Positions 33,771 to 45,605 of a DNA stretch of 64,000 nt are shown here, one piece after another. Position numbers and translations under genes: made by a program. Positions within the stretch are counted from its first letter, which is position 1; the number at the start of each line of letters is the position of its first letter. Location of the stretch: contig NZ_AXAP01000004.1 of assembly GCF_000472865.1 (NCBI RefSeq), positions 186,001 through 250,000 of the forward strand. Reading direction: 5' to 3'. The notes under the pieces are model-generated. The model worked only from the letters and a program-made list of their open reading frames with translations, was not told the DNA's origin and ran no database searches. The stretch is from Bradyrhizobium elkanii WSM2783 (lineage in GTDB: Bacteria; Pseudomonadota; Alphaproteobacteria; Rhizobiales; Xanthobacteraceae).

Positions 33771-34037
33771 ATGGCCAACACCACTTCCGCCAAGAAGGCG
33801 ACCCGCAAGATTGCCCGCCGCACCATCATCAACAAGTCGCGCCGCACCCAGATGCGTGGTGCGGTTCGCTCGGTCGAGGAAGCGATCAAGCGCGGCGACC
33901 GCGATGCAGCGCTGAAGGCGATGGCGCATGCCGAGCCCGAACTGATGAAGGCCGCACAGCGCAACATCGTTCACCGCAATACTGCGAGTCGCAAAGTCTC
34001 GCGCCTGACGCATCAGATCGCCAAGCTGGCGAAGTGA
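33771..34037 (+). CDS. rpsT: 30S ribosomal protein S20
   Basis: 88 residues, starting [39 protein letters not shown] and ending [16 protein letters not shown]; the usual length and composition (basic, helical). It binds 16S rRNA near the 5' domain. The ATG at 33771 is preferred to an upstream open frame because it gives the standard N-terminus. A strong terminator follows. Confidence 0.98.
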   Translation: MANTTSAKKATRKIARRTIINKSRRTQMRGAVRSVEEAIKRGDRDAALKAMAHAEPELMKAAQRNIVHRNTASRKVSRLTHQIAKLAK

Positions 34038-34060
34038 GCTGACGGAAAAACATTTTCGTC

Positions 34061-34094
34061 AAAGGCCCGGCTTTATGCCGGGCCTTTTTCTTTT
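34061..34094 (+). terminator. Rho-independent terminator of rpsT
   Basis: AAAGGCCCGGC, loop TTTAT, GCCGGGCCTTTTTCTTTT: an eight-pair GC stem followed by a T-run, 24 bases after the rpsT stop. It also insulates the dnaA region. Confidence 0.9.
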
Positions 34095-35249
34095 GCGAAG
34101 CTTCGAACGACTGTGCTCTCGAAGTGACTCGCTGTTGCAGGACAGCGCGTGTGCCGTATTCAGTGTGCCCGTAGTTTACCGGACCTGCAGTTCTTGCTGC
34201 GCTTTACACGCGACGACGCGATTAAATACGCACGCGTGCGCCACATAATGGAATAGCACTAAACATTTCCTCGGCGAAAAGCCGCGAAGGGTTACCCTCC
34301 AAAAGCAATCGCGAAAAACTCCGTCTCGCTAATCACTTACCCACATAGCGAAGCCAACTTGTTTGAAAATTGGCGCCGCCGAGATGCTACGTAAATATTT
34401 TATGAACTTTTTTTTCCGTTACACCGCGCTTTGTGACACGCGCGAATCTGCGCGGTGATTCAAAAACTTGCTTTCCGGTTTCGCAATTGCAATGCCGCAA
34501 CACCGGCGAAGACTCAACTCACGAGCCACAAACAACGGATTGTCAGAAATCACGCTTGGTGTATTTGTTTATGCGTTCGCGGCGCCCACGGCTCTTAAGA
34601 TCAGCGCGATTTTAGACCCACGGGCGGACGTGCAAATCGGCGGCGGTGTGCGCGTTAGCGACGCTTTCCAAGCGAAGCTGAGTTGGCAACTCATAGCAGT
34701 ATGAGAACGGCTGTTCTGTGTCTGGATTTCTCGATCGCAGCGTCCGCGCTGCGGGAGAGACGAACTGGGGAGACACGCAACAGCCGCGGCCTTAAGCAGC
34801 GGGGAACGCGGAGCCCGTGACTGGGTTGACAAGGACTGAACTACGCGGCGGCGCAGCACTGGACATTTCGATGTTTGGGAGCGGCACACTGAATTTGGAC
34901 CACTTGCGAGCGGATTGCTCGCCGCGCGCAATCGCGGCGAGAGGGGGAGGCAGTATGATTTACGGAACCATCGCAGCATTCGAATTGCGCATTTCAGACA
35001 AGTCCGTATTCGACACCTTGAATTGCTCTTCCGCAAACAGCTCCACGCGAACTCCGGATACTCCTTCGAGTACGCGCTGACCTCGCGAACGCACGTCTGT
35101 TCCAGCACATAATCTGCCCTGCGGCGGTTTTGCCGAACGGGAGAGATGTGCCCGGAACAGAAGGCCTCGCTAGAGGTCGCGCCGTGGCAAGAAACATGCA
35201 CGGCGCTTTCACAATCAACGGCACTACTCTTGAGAAAAGTCTTCAGGCA
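34095..35249. other. Long non-coding region before dnaA (promoter region, possible replication-origin elements)
   Basis: About 1.15 kb with no convincing gene. It is AT-rich around 34390-34425 (GTAAATATTTTATGAAC then a T-run). A near-consensus DnaA box, TTACCCACA, sits at 34337-34345 (one change from TTATCCACA). I find no cluster of further boxes, so an origin is not proved. The stretch from about 34520 to 35130 has long open frames on the minus strand that continue antisense into dnaA and carry no protein-like features. Confidence 0.5.
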
Positions 35250-36680
35250 ATGACAAACACGGAACAGGATCGCTGGTCGCGGGTGAAGGGACGGTTGCGG
35301 ACGAGCGTAGGGGAGGATGTCTATACGAGCTGGTTTGCACGCATGGATCTTGAGGGCGTGCAGGACGAAAGCGTCCGCCTGTCGGTTCCGACCCGATTCC
35401 TGAAGAGCTGGATCCAGGCGCACTACGCCGATCGCGTGCTCTCCTGCTGGCAGGCCGAGATGCCGGAGGTGCATCGCATCGATCTGACCGTGCGCACGGC
35501 AGTGCGGCCTTCGGCCACGGTGAAGGAGACTCCCGCGCCGGCAGAAACGCGCCGCGTCGAGCGTCCGGAAGGACGGCCTTCCGTCGAACTGCGTTCCACC
35601 GCGACCGCGCCGGTATCGGCGAGCCACGATGCGCTCGGTGGTTCACCGCTCGATCCGCGGCTGACATTTGCGAGCTTCGTGGTCGGCCGCTCGAATACGC
35701 TCGCGCATGCGGCGGCGCGCCAGGTTGCGGAAGGTCGTCGCGGCGATCCCGTGATGTTTAACCCGCTCTACATCCATGCCGGCGTGGGGCTCGGTAAAAC
35801 CCATCTTCTGCAGGCAGTGACCTGGGCCGGCAATTCCGGTGGCGAGCGCAAGGTGCTGTATCTCACCGCGGAAAAATTCATGTACGGGTTCGTCGCGGCG
35901 CTGAAGACGCAGACGGCGCTGGCGTTCAAGGAAGCGCTGCGCGGCATCGACGTGCTGGTGATTGACGACCTGCAATTCCTGCAAGGCAAATCGACTCAGG
36001 CCGAGTTCTGTCACACGCTGAATGCGCTGATCGATGCCGGCCGCCAGGTCGTGATCGCGGCCGATCGTCCGCCGTCGGATCTGGAAAGCCTCGACGATCG
36101 CGTGCGCTCGCGGCTTGCCGGCGGGCTCGTGGTCGAAATGGGATCGCTCGGCGAGGAGCTGCGCCTCGGCATCCTCAAATCGCGCGTGGCCGCGGCCCGC
36201 GTCCATCACGCAAGCTTCGACGTGCCGGACGAGGTGCTGGACTATCTGTCACGCACCATCACCCATAATGGCCGCGACCTCGAGGGCGCGATCAACCGCC
36301 TGCTCGCGCACAGCAAGCTGAACAACCAGCCGGTGACGCTGGAGATGGCCGAGCGCGAGGTCCGCGATCTGATCCGCCCGCAGGAGCCGAAGCGCATCAA
36401 GATCGAGGACATCCAGCGCGTGGTCGCCCGGCAGTACAATGTCAGCCGTTCCGACCTCTTGTCCTCACGCCGCACGGCGAACGTGGTGCGCCCGCGCCAG
36501 GTCGCGATGTACCTGGCCAAGACGCTGACGCTCCGCTCGCTGCCCGAGATCGGCCGGCGCTTCGGCGGGCGCGACCACACCACGGTGCTCCATGCCGTGC
36601 GCAAGATCGAAGCACTGGTTGCCAAGGACAACTCGCTCTCCGAAGAGGTCGAATCCCTGAAGCGCCAATTGCAGGAATGA
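35250..36680 (+). CDS. dnaA: Chromosomal replication initiator DnaA
   Basis: 476 residues. Domain I opens [37 protein letters not shown]; the AAA+ domain begins [29 protein letters not shown], with Walker [10 protein letters not shown] (about 177-185), Walker [10 protein letters not shown] (about 234) and sensor segments. Domain IV has [46 protein letters not shown] and the DnaA signature [16 protein letters not shown] for DnaA-box binding. The ATG at 35250 gives the family N-terminus; the frame is open to 35130, with another ATG at 35196. The ribosome site is weak, which would suit a tightly controlled gene. Confidence 0.98.
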   Translation: MTNTEQDRWSRVKGRLRTSVGEDVYTSWFARMDLEGVQDESVRLSVPTRFLKSWIQAHYADRVLSCWQAEMPEVHRIDLTVRTAVRPSATVKETPAPAETRRVERPEGRPSVELRSTATAPVSASHDALGGSPLDPRLTFASFVVGRSNTLAHAAARQVAEGRRGDPVMFNPLYIHAGVGLGKTHLLQAVTWAGNSGGERKVLYLTAEKFMYGFVAALKTQTALAFKEALRGIDVLVIDDLQFLQGKSTQAEFCHTLNALIDAGRQVVIAADRPPSDLESLDDRVRSRLAGGLVVEMGSLGEELRLGILKSRVAAARVHHASFDVPDEVLDYLSRTITHNGRDLEGAINRLLAHSKLNNQPVTLEMAEREVRDLIRPQEPKRIKIEDIQRVVARQYNVSRSDLLSSRRTANVVRPRQVAMYLAKTLTLRSLPEIGRRFGGRDHTTVLHAVRKIEALVAKDNSLSEEVESLKRQLQE

Positions 36681-36700
36681 ATTCTTCCCTCCCGCCCGAA

Positions 36701-37015
36701 CCATGATCCGATCCCGGATCATGGTCCCATCCTTTTGTTTGAGCATGATCTTTTCGGAAAACCGGTTTCCACTTTTCCGGATCATGCTCTAGCCGGGGCG
36801 GGAACGGCGTTTAATGCCTGAAAACGTGGGGAACGGCGTCCCGCTCCCTTGCGCTCGCGCGTTATCCGCGCCACCTTGCGGTCCCCCCGACGGTTTGGTC
36901 AAATCCCATGGATTAGCCGGCTTTCGGGCCTCAAACGCCGCGGCGCGCCCCATGGCCGCCCGGCCTTTCCATCTCAGAGCACGGTGGGTTACCGGTTTTC
37001 GGACAGACCATGCTC
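36701..37015 (-). repeat. Composite A-B repeat and a degenerate A copy in the dnaA-dnaN gap
   Basis: Palindrome B-like CCATGATCCGATCCCGGATCATGG lies at 36701-36724. Element A at 36741-36789 is the exact reverse complement of 30547-30595 (49 of 49 bases). A degenerate A, from GAGCACGGTGGGTTACCGG to ACCATGCTC, lies at 36977-37015, only 27 bases before the dnaN start. No gene in this gap of 361 bases. Confidence 0.8.
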
Positions 37016-37041
37016 AACTCAGGGATCTGGCGGGTATTGCA

Positions 37042-38160
37042 ATGAAGGTCACCGTCGAGCGCGCGCAACTCCTGAAGTCGCTCGGCCACGTGCATCGCGT
37101 GGTCGAACGTCGCAACACCATCCCGATCCTCGGCAATGTGCTGGTCCGCGCCGAAAATGCCAAACTCTCGCTGAAGGCAACCGACCTCGATCTCGAGGTG
37201 ACGGAGACGCTGGCCGCGGAAACCGCCACCGCCGGCTCGACGACGGTGCCCGCCCACATGTTCTACGACATCGTGCGCAAGCTGCCCGACGGTTCCCAGA
37301 TCATGCTGGAGGCGGACGGCGACCGCTCGGTGCTGGCGATCCGGGCCGGCCGCTCGCGCTTCACCCTGCAAACGCTGCCGGAGAGCGATTTCCCGGATCT
37401 GGCCGCCGGCGACATGACGCATTCGTTCTCGCTTCCCGCCGCCGGCGTCAAGCGCCTGATCGACCGCACGCAGTTTGCGATCTCGACCGAAGAGACACGC
37501 TATTATCTCAACGGCATCTACCTGCATTCGGCCGGCAGCGCCCAACAGGCGACGCTCCGCGGCGTCGCGACCGACGGCCATCGCCTGGCGCAGGTCGACC
37601 TGGTGCAGCCGAAGGGTGCCGCCGGCATGCCCGGCGTGATCGTGCCGCGCAAGACCGTCGGCGAAGTGCAGCGGCTGATCGAGGATACCGAGGCGGAAAT
37701 CACCATCGAGCTCTCGCCGGGCAAGATCCGCTTCACGCTCGGCAATGTGGTGCTGACCTCGAAATTGATCGACGGCACCTTCCCCGATTACGGCCGCGTG
37801 ATCCCGCAGAACAACGACAAGGAACTGGTGGTCGACAAGAAGGATTTTGAAGCCGCCGTCGACCGCGTCTCGACCATCTCCAGCGAGCGCGGCCGCGCGG
37901 TCAAGCTGTCGCTGTCGGCAGGCAAGCTCGTGCTGTCGGTGACAAACCCGGATTCCGGCAGCGCTACCGAGGAACTGGAGGTCGAATACGCCTCCGACGC
38001 ACTCGATATCGGCTTCAACTCGCGCTATTTGCTCGACATCGCCGCCCAGATCGAGGGCGAAGTCGCAGTCCTGAAACTCGCCGATCCCGGCTCGCCGACG
38101 CTGGTGCAGGACAAGGACAACAAGAGCGCGCTGTACGTGCTGATGCCCATGCGGGTGTGA
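37042..38160 (+). CDS. dnaN: DNA polymerase III beta subunit (sliding clamp)
   Basis: 372 residues, the standard clamp length. MKVTVERAQLLKSLGHVHRVVERRNTIPILGNVLVRAENAKLSLKATDLDLEVTE opens the first of three clamp domains; the second starts near FSLPAAGVKRLIDRTQFAISTEETRYYLNGIYLH; the third ends LVQDKDNKSALYVLMPMRV, the conserved C-terminal M-P-M-R. It encircles DNA and tethers polymerase. The ATG at 37042 is used although the frame is open upstream. The TGA overlaps the possible GTG start of the DUF559 gene. Confidence 0.98.
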   Translation: MKVTVERAQLLKSLGHVHRVVERRNTIPILGNVLVRAENAKLSLKATDLDLEVTETLAAETATAGSTTVPAHMFYDIVRKLPDGSQIMLEADGDRSVLAIRAGRSRFTLQTLPESDFPDLAAGDMTHSFSLPAAGVKRLIDRTQFAISTEETRYYLNGIYLHSAGSAQQATLRGVATDGHRLAQVDLVQPKGAAGMPGVIVPRKTVGEVQRLIEDTEAEITIELSPGKIRFTLGNVVLTSKLIDGTFPDYGRVIPQNNDKELVVDKKDFEAAVDRVSTISSERGRAVKLSLSAGKLVLSVTNPDSGSATEELEVEYASDALDIGFNSRYLLDIAAQIEGEVAVLKLADPGSPTLVQDKDNKSALYVLMPMRV

Positions 38161-38615
38161 CCTCGTCCCGCGAAACGCGCTCCGACGTACCCTCTCCCCT
38201 TGTGGGAGAGGGTGGCGCCTCACGAAGTGAGGCGCCGGGTGAGGGGTTTGCGCCGCAAACACCACACCATCGACCGATCGCCAAGCGCATCCGCACCTTC
38301 GCGAAGAAGATGCGGCTGGAGCCGACCGATGCCGAAGCTAAGATGTGGCGATTGCTCCGCGATCGACGCCTTTCACACCTGAAGTTTCGTCGCCAAGTCC
38401 CGTTTCAGACCTATATTCTCGACTTCGTCTGTTTCGAGAAGCGCCTCGTCATCGAAATAGACGGCAGTCAGCACGCGTCATCGACACGAGATGCGGTGAG
38501 AGAAGCCGCCCTCATCGCGGAAGGCTTTCGTGTCGCACGTTACTGGAACAACGATGTGCTGCTGCAACCCGGGGCGATATTGGAGGACATTCTCGCAAAG
38601 CTTGCCGAGCTGTGA
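38157..38615 (+). CDS. DUF559 domain protein (Vsr/PD-(D/E)XK-like endonuclease fold)
   Basis: 152 residues if it starts at the GTG overlapping the dnaN stop; an ATG at 38310 would give 101. The conserved part is RIRTFAKKMRLEPTDAEAKMWRLLRDRRLSHLKFRRQVPFQTYILDFVCFEKRLVIEIDGSQHASSTRDAVREAALIAEGFRVARYWNNDVLLQPGAILEDI. The restriction-type motif D-F-V ... E-I-D-G-S-Q-H is visible (D at about 89, E at about 100). The first 37 codons are read through a palindromic repeat (SPLVGEGGASRSEAPGEGF) and are probably not part of the fold. Inverted copies of that repeat flank the gene. Catalytic activity is not known. Confidence 0.85.
   Translation: MTSSRETRSDVPSPLVGEGGASRSEAPGEGFAPQTPHHRPIAKRIRTFAKKMRLEPTDAEAKMWRLLRDRRLSHLKFRRQVPFQTYILDFVCFEKRLVIEIDGSQHASSTRDAVREAALIAEGFRVARYWNNDVLLQPGAILEDILAKLAEL
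38190..38247 (+). repeat. Left inverted repeat flanking the DUF559 gene
   Basis: 58 bases with two hairpins: CCCTCTCCC/GGGAGAGGG and GCCTCAC/GTGAGGC. The right copy (38619-38676, inverted) differs at three positions, two of which are the compensating A-T to G-C change in the second stem. Confidence 0.85.
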
Positions 38616-38618
38616 GAT

Positions 38619-38676
38619 ACCCCTCACCCGTCGCCTCGCTTCGCGAGGCGCCACCCTCTCCCACAAGGGGAGAGGG
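38619..38676 (-). repeat. Right inverted repeat flanking the DUF559 gene
   Basis: Reverse complement matches 38190-38247 at 55 of 58 bases. It starts 4 bases after the DUF559 stop codon, and its outer end (GGGGAGAGGGG) runs into the AAGGACG ribosome site of recF. Confidence 0.85.
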
Positions 38677-38693
38677 GAAGGACGACGAACGAC

Positions 38694-39833
38694 ATGACCC
38701 CTTCGCGCATCCATCGGCTGTCGCTGACGCATTTCCGCAACTATCGGGCGGCGAGCGTTTCGACGCGCGGTGACGTGGTGGTGCTGGTCGGGCCGAACGG
38801 TGCCGGCAAGACCAATTGCCTCGAGGCGATCTCGTTTCTGGCGCCGGGGCGGGGCCTGCGCCGCGCGACGCTGGAAGACGTCGCCGACAACCAGGGCGAA
38901 GGTTCCTGGGCGGTCTCCGCCGAGGTCGAGGGCGCGCTGGGACTGTCGACGCTCGGCACCGGGATCGAAGCGCCCGCGCAAGGCGGCGAGAGCGTCAGCC
39001 GCCGCTGCCGCATCGATCGCGAGCCGGTGGGTTCGGCCGCGGCCTTCGGCGACCATCTGCGTATGGTGTGGCTCACGCCTGCGATGGACGGCTTGTTCAT
39101 GGGCGCGGCCTCCGAACGACGGCGGTTCTTCGATCGGCTGGTGCTTGCCATCGACTCCGAGCATTCCAGCCGCGTCTCGGCGCTGGAGCGCTCGCTGCGC
39201 TCGCGCAATCGCCTCCTGGAAGTGCGCAATTATGACGACCACTGGTGCGGCGCGATCGAACGCGAGACCGCTGAGCTTGCGGTCGCGGTGGCGGCGACGC
39301 GCGGCCAGACCGCCGCAAGACTGTCGGCGATGCTGCGTGAGCGCGCGCAGGGGTCGGCGTTTCCTTCGGCCGAGATCGCGCTCGACGGCTGGATAGAGAA
39401 TGCGCTGCTCAGCGAGCCCGCAACGGCCGTCGAGGACCGCTACCGCGAGATCCTGCGCCTCAGCCGCGCGCGGGATGCCGCCGCCGGACGCACGCTCGAC
39501 GGCCCGCATCTGACCGATCTGCAGGTCGTCTACGCGCCGAAGAACATGCCGGCACGCGACGCCTCCACCGGCGAGCAGAAGGCGCTTCTGATCGGGCTGG
39601 TGCTGGCGCATGCGACATTGGTTGCCGAGATGACCGGCATCGTGCCGCTGCTGTTGCTCGACGAAGTCGTGGCGCATCTCGATCCGAACAGGCGCAAGGC
39701 GCTGTTCGACGAGCTGGCAAAGCTCGGCGCGCAGGTCTGGATGACCGGCGCCGATCCCGCCGCATTCGTCGATATCGGAGCGAATGGCGAGATCTTCGAC
39801 GTCGAGGCAGGCCGCATCAGCCGCCGCGGCTGA
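38694..39833 (+). CDS. recF: DNA replication and repair protein RecF
   Basis: 379 residues. RIHRLSLTHFRNYRAASVSTRGDVVVLVGPNGAGKTNCLEAISFLAPGRGLRRA gives the N-terminal Walker A (GPNGAGKT, 33-40). DHLRMVWLTPAMDGLFMGAASERRRFFDRLVLAID and TGEQKALLIGLVLAHA (signature), then LLLLDEVVAHLDPNRRKALFDELAKLGAQVWMTGAD (Walker B and D-loop). It loads RecA at gaps. The ribosome site AAGGACG overlaps the end of the flanking repeat, so the repeat's hairpin may affect recF translation. Confidence 0.97.
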   Translation: MTPSRIHRLSLTHFRNYRAASVSTRGDVVVLVGPNGAGKTNCLEAISFLAPGRGLRRATLEDVADNQGEGSWAVSAEVEGALGLSTLGTGIEAPAQGGESVSRRCRIDREPVGSAAAFGDHLRMVWLTPAMDGLFMGAASERRRFFDRLVLAIDSEHSSRVSALERSLRSRNRLLEVRNYDDHWCGAIERETAELAVAVAATRGQTAARLSAMLRERAQGSAFPSAEIALDGWIENALLSEPATAVEDRYREILRLSRARDAAAGRTLDGPHLTDLQVVYAPKNMPARDASTGEQKALLIGLVLAHATLVAEMTGIVPLLLLDEVVAHLDPNRRKALFDELAKLGAQVWMTGADPAAFVDIGANGEIFDVEAGRISRRG

Positions 39834-39835
39834 AG

Positions 39836-41728
39836 CTACTTTCCCGGGTCGCCTGCTTTGCGCCCGTCGAGCACACGGTCAATCACCGCGTCGACGAGAT
39901 AGGCCGAACCCTTTTCGGTGAGGTGAATGCCGTCGCTTGCGGTGATATCGCCGGCACTGTCGCCGATCCGGGTCAGGCAGCCCTCGCCATTGCACAGCAC
40001 ATCCCAGGCGGAGACGAAGTCCGCGCCGGCCGGCGCAAGCTTGTCGCGCATCACCGCGTCGAACCATCCGCTGGTCACGCCGCCGCTCCAGCGCGCCGGG
40101 AGCAGGTCGTGATAGAGCAGGAAATAACGCAGCACTTCATTCGGCAGCCCGCGCCGCCAGGTCGGCACCGCACCGAGCACGACCACGCGCGCGCCGGTCT
40201 CACGCTTCAGCGCGGCGGCGGTCTCGGCGATCTTATCCGGATATCGATCCCAGGTGCCGTGCATCAGCACGATGTCGGGCCTGATATCGCGGATCAGTGA
40301 GAACACCTTGTCATTCATCGCGCGGCAGTTGGGCGTGCCGGGCACATCGACATTCAGGATGGGGACGCAGGATGCCGAGGTGAACTGCGCGATGCCGAAA
40401 TTCTTCGTCTCCTGCACTTTCCGCAACCCGGGCAACAGCGCGCCCGCGGTCGAGTCGCCCCAGATCACGACCAGCGGACGGTGGCCCTGATCGACGCAAT
40501 CATCTGCGAACGATGTGTCGCGGCCGAGATCGAGCAGGCATCGGTGGTACCGCCATTGCGCTGATTGTGTCGACACACCGGCCATGGCGCGGATTTCCGG
40601 CGGCAGGCGGAAATCGTAGCCACGCCCCCAAACGACAGTGCCACCGAGCGCGGCGATGAGCACGATGCTGGCACCCAGCGCAACCAATTTGCGCGGCTGC
40701 GGCCGGCCGAAACGCAGCGGCTTCTCGATGAAGCGGTAGGTCGCCCAGGCGAGCAGCACGCTGAGCAGCAGGATCAGGCCGCGCTCGAGCAGCGTCAGCG
40801 GACTGAACTTGATCAGCGCGAAGAACACCAGCAGCGGCCAGTGCCAGAGATACAGCGGATAACTGATCAGCCCGATCCATACCATCGGCCGGCTGGCGAG
40901 CAGGCTGCGATTGAGCCAGGCAGCGGGAGCCGACAGCAGCAGCGCGGACCCAACTACCGGCAGCGCCGCGCGCCAACCCGGAAACTGGCTGTGACTGTCG
41001 TACAGGCCGACCGCGAGCGCGATCAGGGCGAACCCTGCGAACGCACGCCAATCACTCGCGACGGTCGGTTTGCCGGTCTGGCTCCAGCCCAGCGCCAGCA
41101 AGGCGCCGGCGAGCAATTCGAAGGCGCGCGTGAACGGCAGATAGAAGGTTGCGACCGGGTTTGCGCCGATCAGCACCAGATTGAGGGCGAAGGAGGCGGC
41201 GCCGAGGATTGCGGCGATCCAGAACAGTTTCAGCCGCAGCCGCGCCACCAGGATCAGCAATAGCGGCCAGAACAGGTAGAACTGCTCCTCGATGCCGAGC
41301 GACCACAGATGCAGCAGCGGTTTTTTCGCCGATTCGACGTCGAAATAGCCTGACTGCAGCAATAGCGCGATGTTGGCGAGAAACGCAGCGCTGGCAAAGA
41401 CGTCGCTGCCCAGTTGCACATAGGCGGACGGCAACATCAATAGCCAGCCCGCCACCAGCGCGACAGCGAGCACGACGATCAGCGCTGGAAAAATCCGCCG
41501 GATGCGCCTGGCATAGAAGCCGGCCAGACTGAAGCGCTGCTCGCCGAGCTCGCGCGCGATGATACCGGTGATCAGAAAGCCGGAAATCACGAAGAAGACA
41601 TCGACACCGACGAACCCGCCCGGCGCGGCTTCAGGAAAAGCGTGAAAGATCAGCACCAGCATCACGGCGATGGCGCGGAGGCCATCGATATCGGGCCGAT
41701 AAAGCTGGGACGGCAGGGACAAGGGCAA
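39836..41728 (-). CDS. Acyltransferase 3 family protein with C-terminal SGNH domain (OafA-like)
   Basis: 630 residues. LYRPDIDGLRAIAVMLVLIFHAFPEAAPGGFVGVDVFFVISGFLITGIIARE is the acyltransferase-3 opening with the catalytic His in RAIAV-x-LVLIFH context, followed by about ten membrane helices. The C-terminal 220 residues form an extracytoplasmic SGNH domain: VVIWGDSTAGALLPGL (GDS block) and SDGIHLTEKGSAYL (D-x-x-H block). Such proteins O-acetylate exopolysaccharide, LPS or peptidoglycan sugars. The start is a TTG at 41728 with no good ribosome site, so it is uncertain. It is convergent with recF, three bases apart. Confidence 0.9.
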   Translation of the reverse strand: MPLSLPSQLYRPDIDGLRAIAVMLVLIFHAFPEAAPGGFVGVDVFFVISGFLITGIIARELGEQRFSLAGFYARRIRRIFPALIVVLAVALVAGWLLMLPSAYVQLGSDVFASAAFLANIALLLQSGYFDVESAKKPLLHLWSLGIEEQFYLFWPLLLILVARLRLKLFWIAAILGAASFALNLVLIGANPVATFYLPFTRAFELLAGALLALGWSQTGKPTVASDWRAFAGFALIALAVGLYDSHSQFPGWRAALPVVGSALLLSAPAAWLNRSLLASRPMVWIGLISYPLYLWHWPLLVFFALIKFSPLTLLERGLILLLSVLLAWATYRFIEKPLRFGRPQPRKLVALGASIVLIAALGGTVVWGRGYDFRLPPEIRAMAGVSTQSAQWRYHRCLLDLGRDTSFADDCVDQGHRPLVVIWGDSTAGALLPGLRKVQETKNFGIAQFTSASCVPILNVDVPGTPNCRAMNDKVFSLIRDIRPDIVLMHGTWDRYPDKIAETAAALKRETGARVVVLGAVPTWRRGLPNEVLRYFLLYHDLLPARWSGGVTSGWFDAVMRDKLAPAGADFVSAWDVLCNGEGCLTRIGDSAGDITASDGIHLTEKGSAYLVDAVIDRVLDGRKAGDPGK

Positions 41729-44492
<2,764 letters not shown>

Positions 44493-44519
44493 GGCCGCGA
44501 CGCTGCCAGCCCGAGCGCA

Positions 44520-45455
44520 TCAGGCGCCGGCGTCGGCCGTCGCCAATGGCGGCAGGTTTTCGCGCCTGCGCGTGAGGTCGATGAGCTGGCGCAGACCGGG
44601 CGGTGGTTGGCGGCGGCTCGGATAGTAGATGGTGAATGGCGGGCCTTCCGAGGCCCATTCTGGCAGCAGGATTTCCAACGCGCCGGATACGACCTCCGCT
44701 TCGATCCGCCGTTCCAGACAATAGACGAAGCCCACGCCACGCAGCGCCATGTCGACCGCATGTTCCGTCTCGTTGGCGCATACCGGCCCGCGGACATCGA
44801 GCCGGATCATCGAATCGCCATTGCCCAATTCCCACGGGAAGTTGCGGTGATCGCCGACGCGCATCTCGACGCACGGAAGCTGCAGCAGATCGCCGGGAGT
44901 ATCGGGACGGCCAGCACGCGCGATCAGTTCGGGTGAGCCGACCACGACCCACTTCAACGGTTTCGTCAGCGCTATGCCCACCATGTCCAGCGGCACGCGA
45001 TCGCCATAGCGGATGCCGGCGTCAAAGCCCTCCGCGATGATCTCGACCATGCGATCCTCGACGGTCACGTCGACATGCATGCCCGGAAATTCCTTGCAGT
45101 AACGCGGCAGCACGGGACCAAGCACAAGCCGCGCGGCATCACGGAGAACGTTGAGACGAAGCCGCCCCACCGGGACACGTCGATGGTTCTCCAGCCCGGT
45201 CAAGGCATCGCGGATAGTGCGAAATCCATTCTCCAGATCGGCGGCAAGCGCGGCTCCTGCGTCAGTCAGCCTGACGGAACGGCTGGAGCGATGCAACAGC
45301 CTTACGCCCAGATCGGACTCCAGCTTGCGCAGGCGATGGCTCAAGGCGGACGTGCTCACGCCGAGTTCGATGCCCGCTTTGGCAAGGCTGCCGCGGCGCA
45401 CGATCGTCAGGAACACGTTCAAGTCCGCCAGCATGTTTCGGTCGAACGTTTTCAT
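44520..45455 (-). CDS. LysR family transcriptional regulator
   Basis: 311 residues from the ATG at 45455. Helix-turn-helix: MLADLNVFLTIVRRGSLAKAGIELGVSTSALSHRLRKLESDLGVRLLHRSSRSVRLTDAGAAL. The effector domain begins VGRLRLNVLRDAARLVLGPVLPRYCKEFPGMHVDVTVEDRMVEIIAEGFDAGIRYGDRVP. Divergent from the aldo/keto reductase gene, whose expression it probably controls. Inducer unknown. Confidence 0.95.
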   Translation of the reverse strand: MKTFDRNMLADLNVFLTIVRRGSLAKAGIELGVSTSALSHRLRKLESDLGVRLLHRSSRSVRLTDAGAALAADLENGFRTIRDALTGLENHRRVPVGRLRLNVLRDAARLVLGPVLPRYCKEFPGMHVDVTVEDRMVEIIAEGFDAGIRYGDRVPLDMVGIALTKPLKWVVVGSPELIARAGRPDTPGDLLQLPCVEMRVGDHRNFPWELGNGDSMIRLDVRGPVCANETEHAVDMALRGVGFVYCLERRIEAEVVSGALEILLPEWASEGPPFTIYYPSRRQPPPGLRQLIDLTRRRENLPPLATADAGA

Positions 45456-45605
45456 GAACGGCTTCTCAAGGCATCGTTGAGCTGCACTCAACGAACCTAC
45501 CCTGGTGGCCGCCGTTTTACGACCCATACTCAAGCTCAAGGAAGCCGCGCCGCGCATGGAGCCACGTTTCCGGCGCCTTTCCCGCATGACCGAAGGAGAC
45601 ACGTG

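Noticed and set aside
35130..35249. DnaA extended upstream by 40 codons
   Set aside because: The 40 residues are not part of domain I and the family N-terminus begins at the ATG at 35250, although the ATG at 35196 cannot be fully excluded.
34061..35249. Chromosomal origin assigned to the dnaA upstream gap
   Set aside because: Only one near-match DnaA box is visible; in several alphaproteobacteria the origin lies elsewhere.
34569..35627. A 352-codon open frame on the minus strand in the dnaA region
   Set aside because: Its first third runs antisense to dnaA and the rest has no conserved or hydrophobic pattern, many Cys/Arg/Ser and no ribosome site; a high-GC shadow frame.
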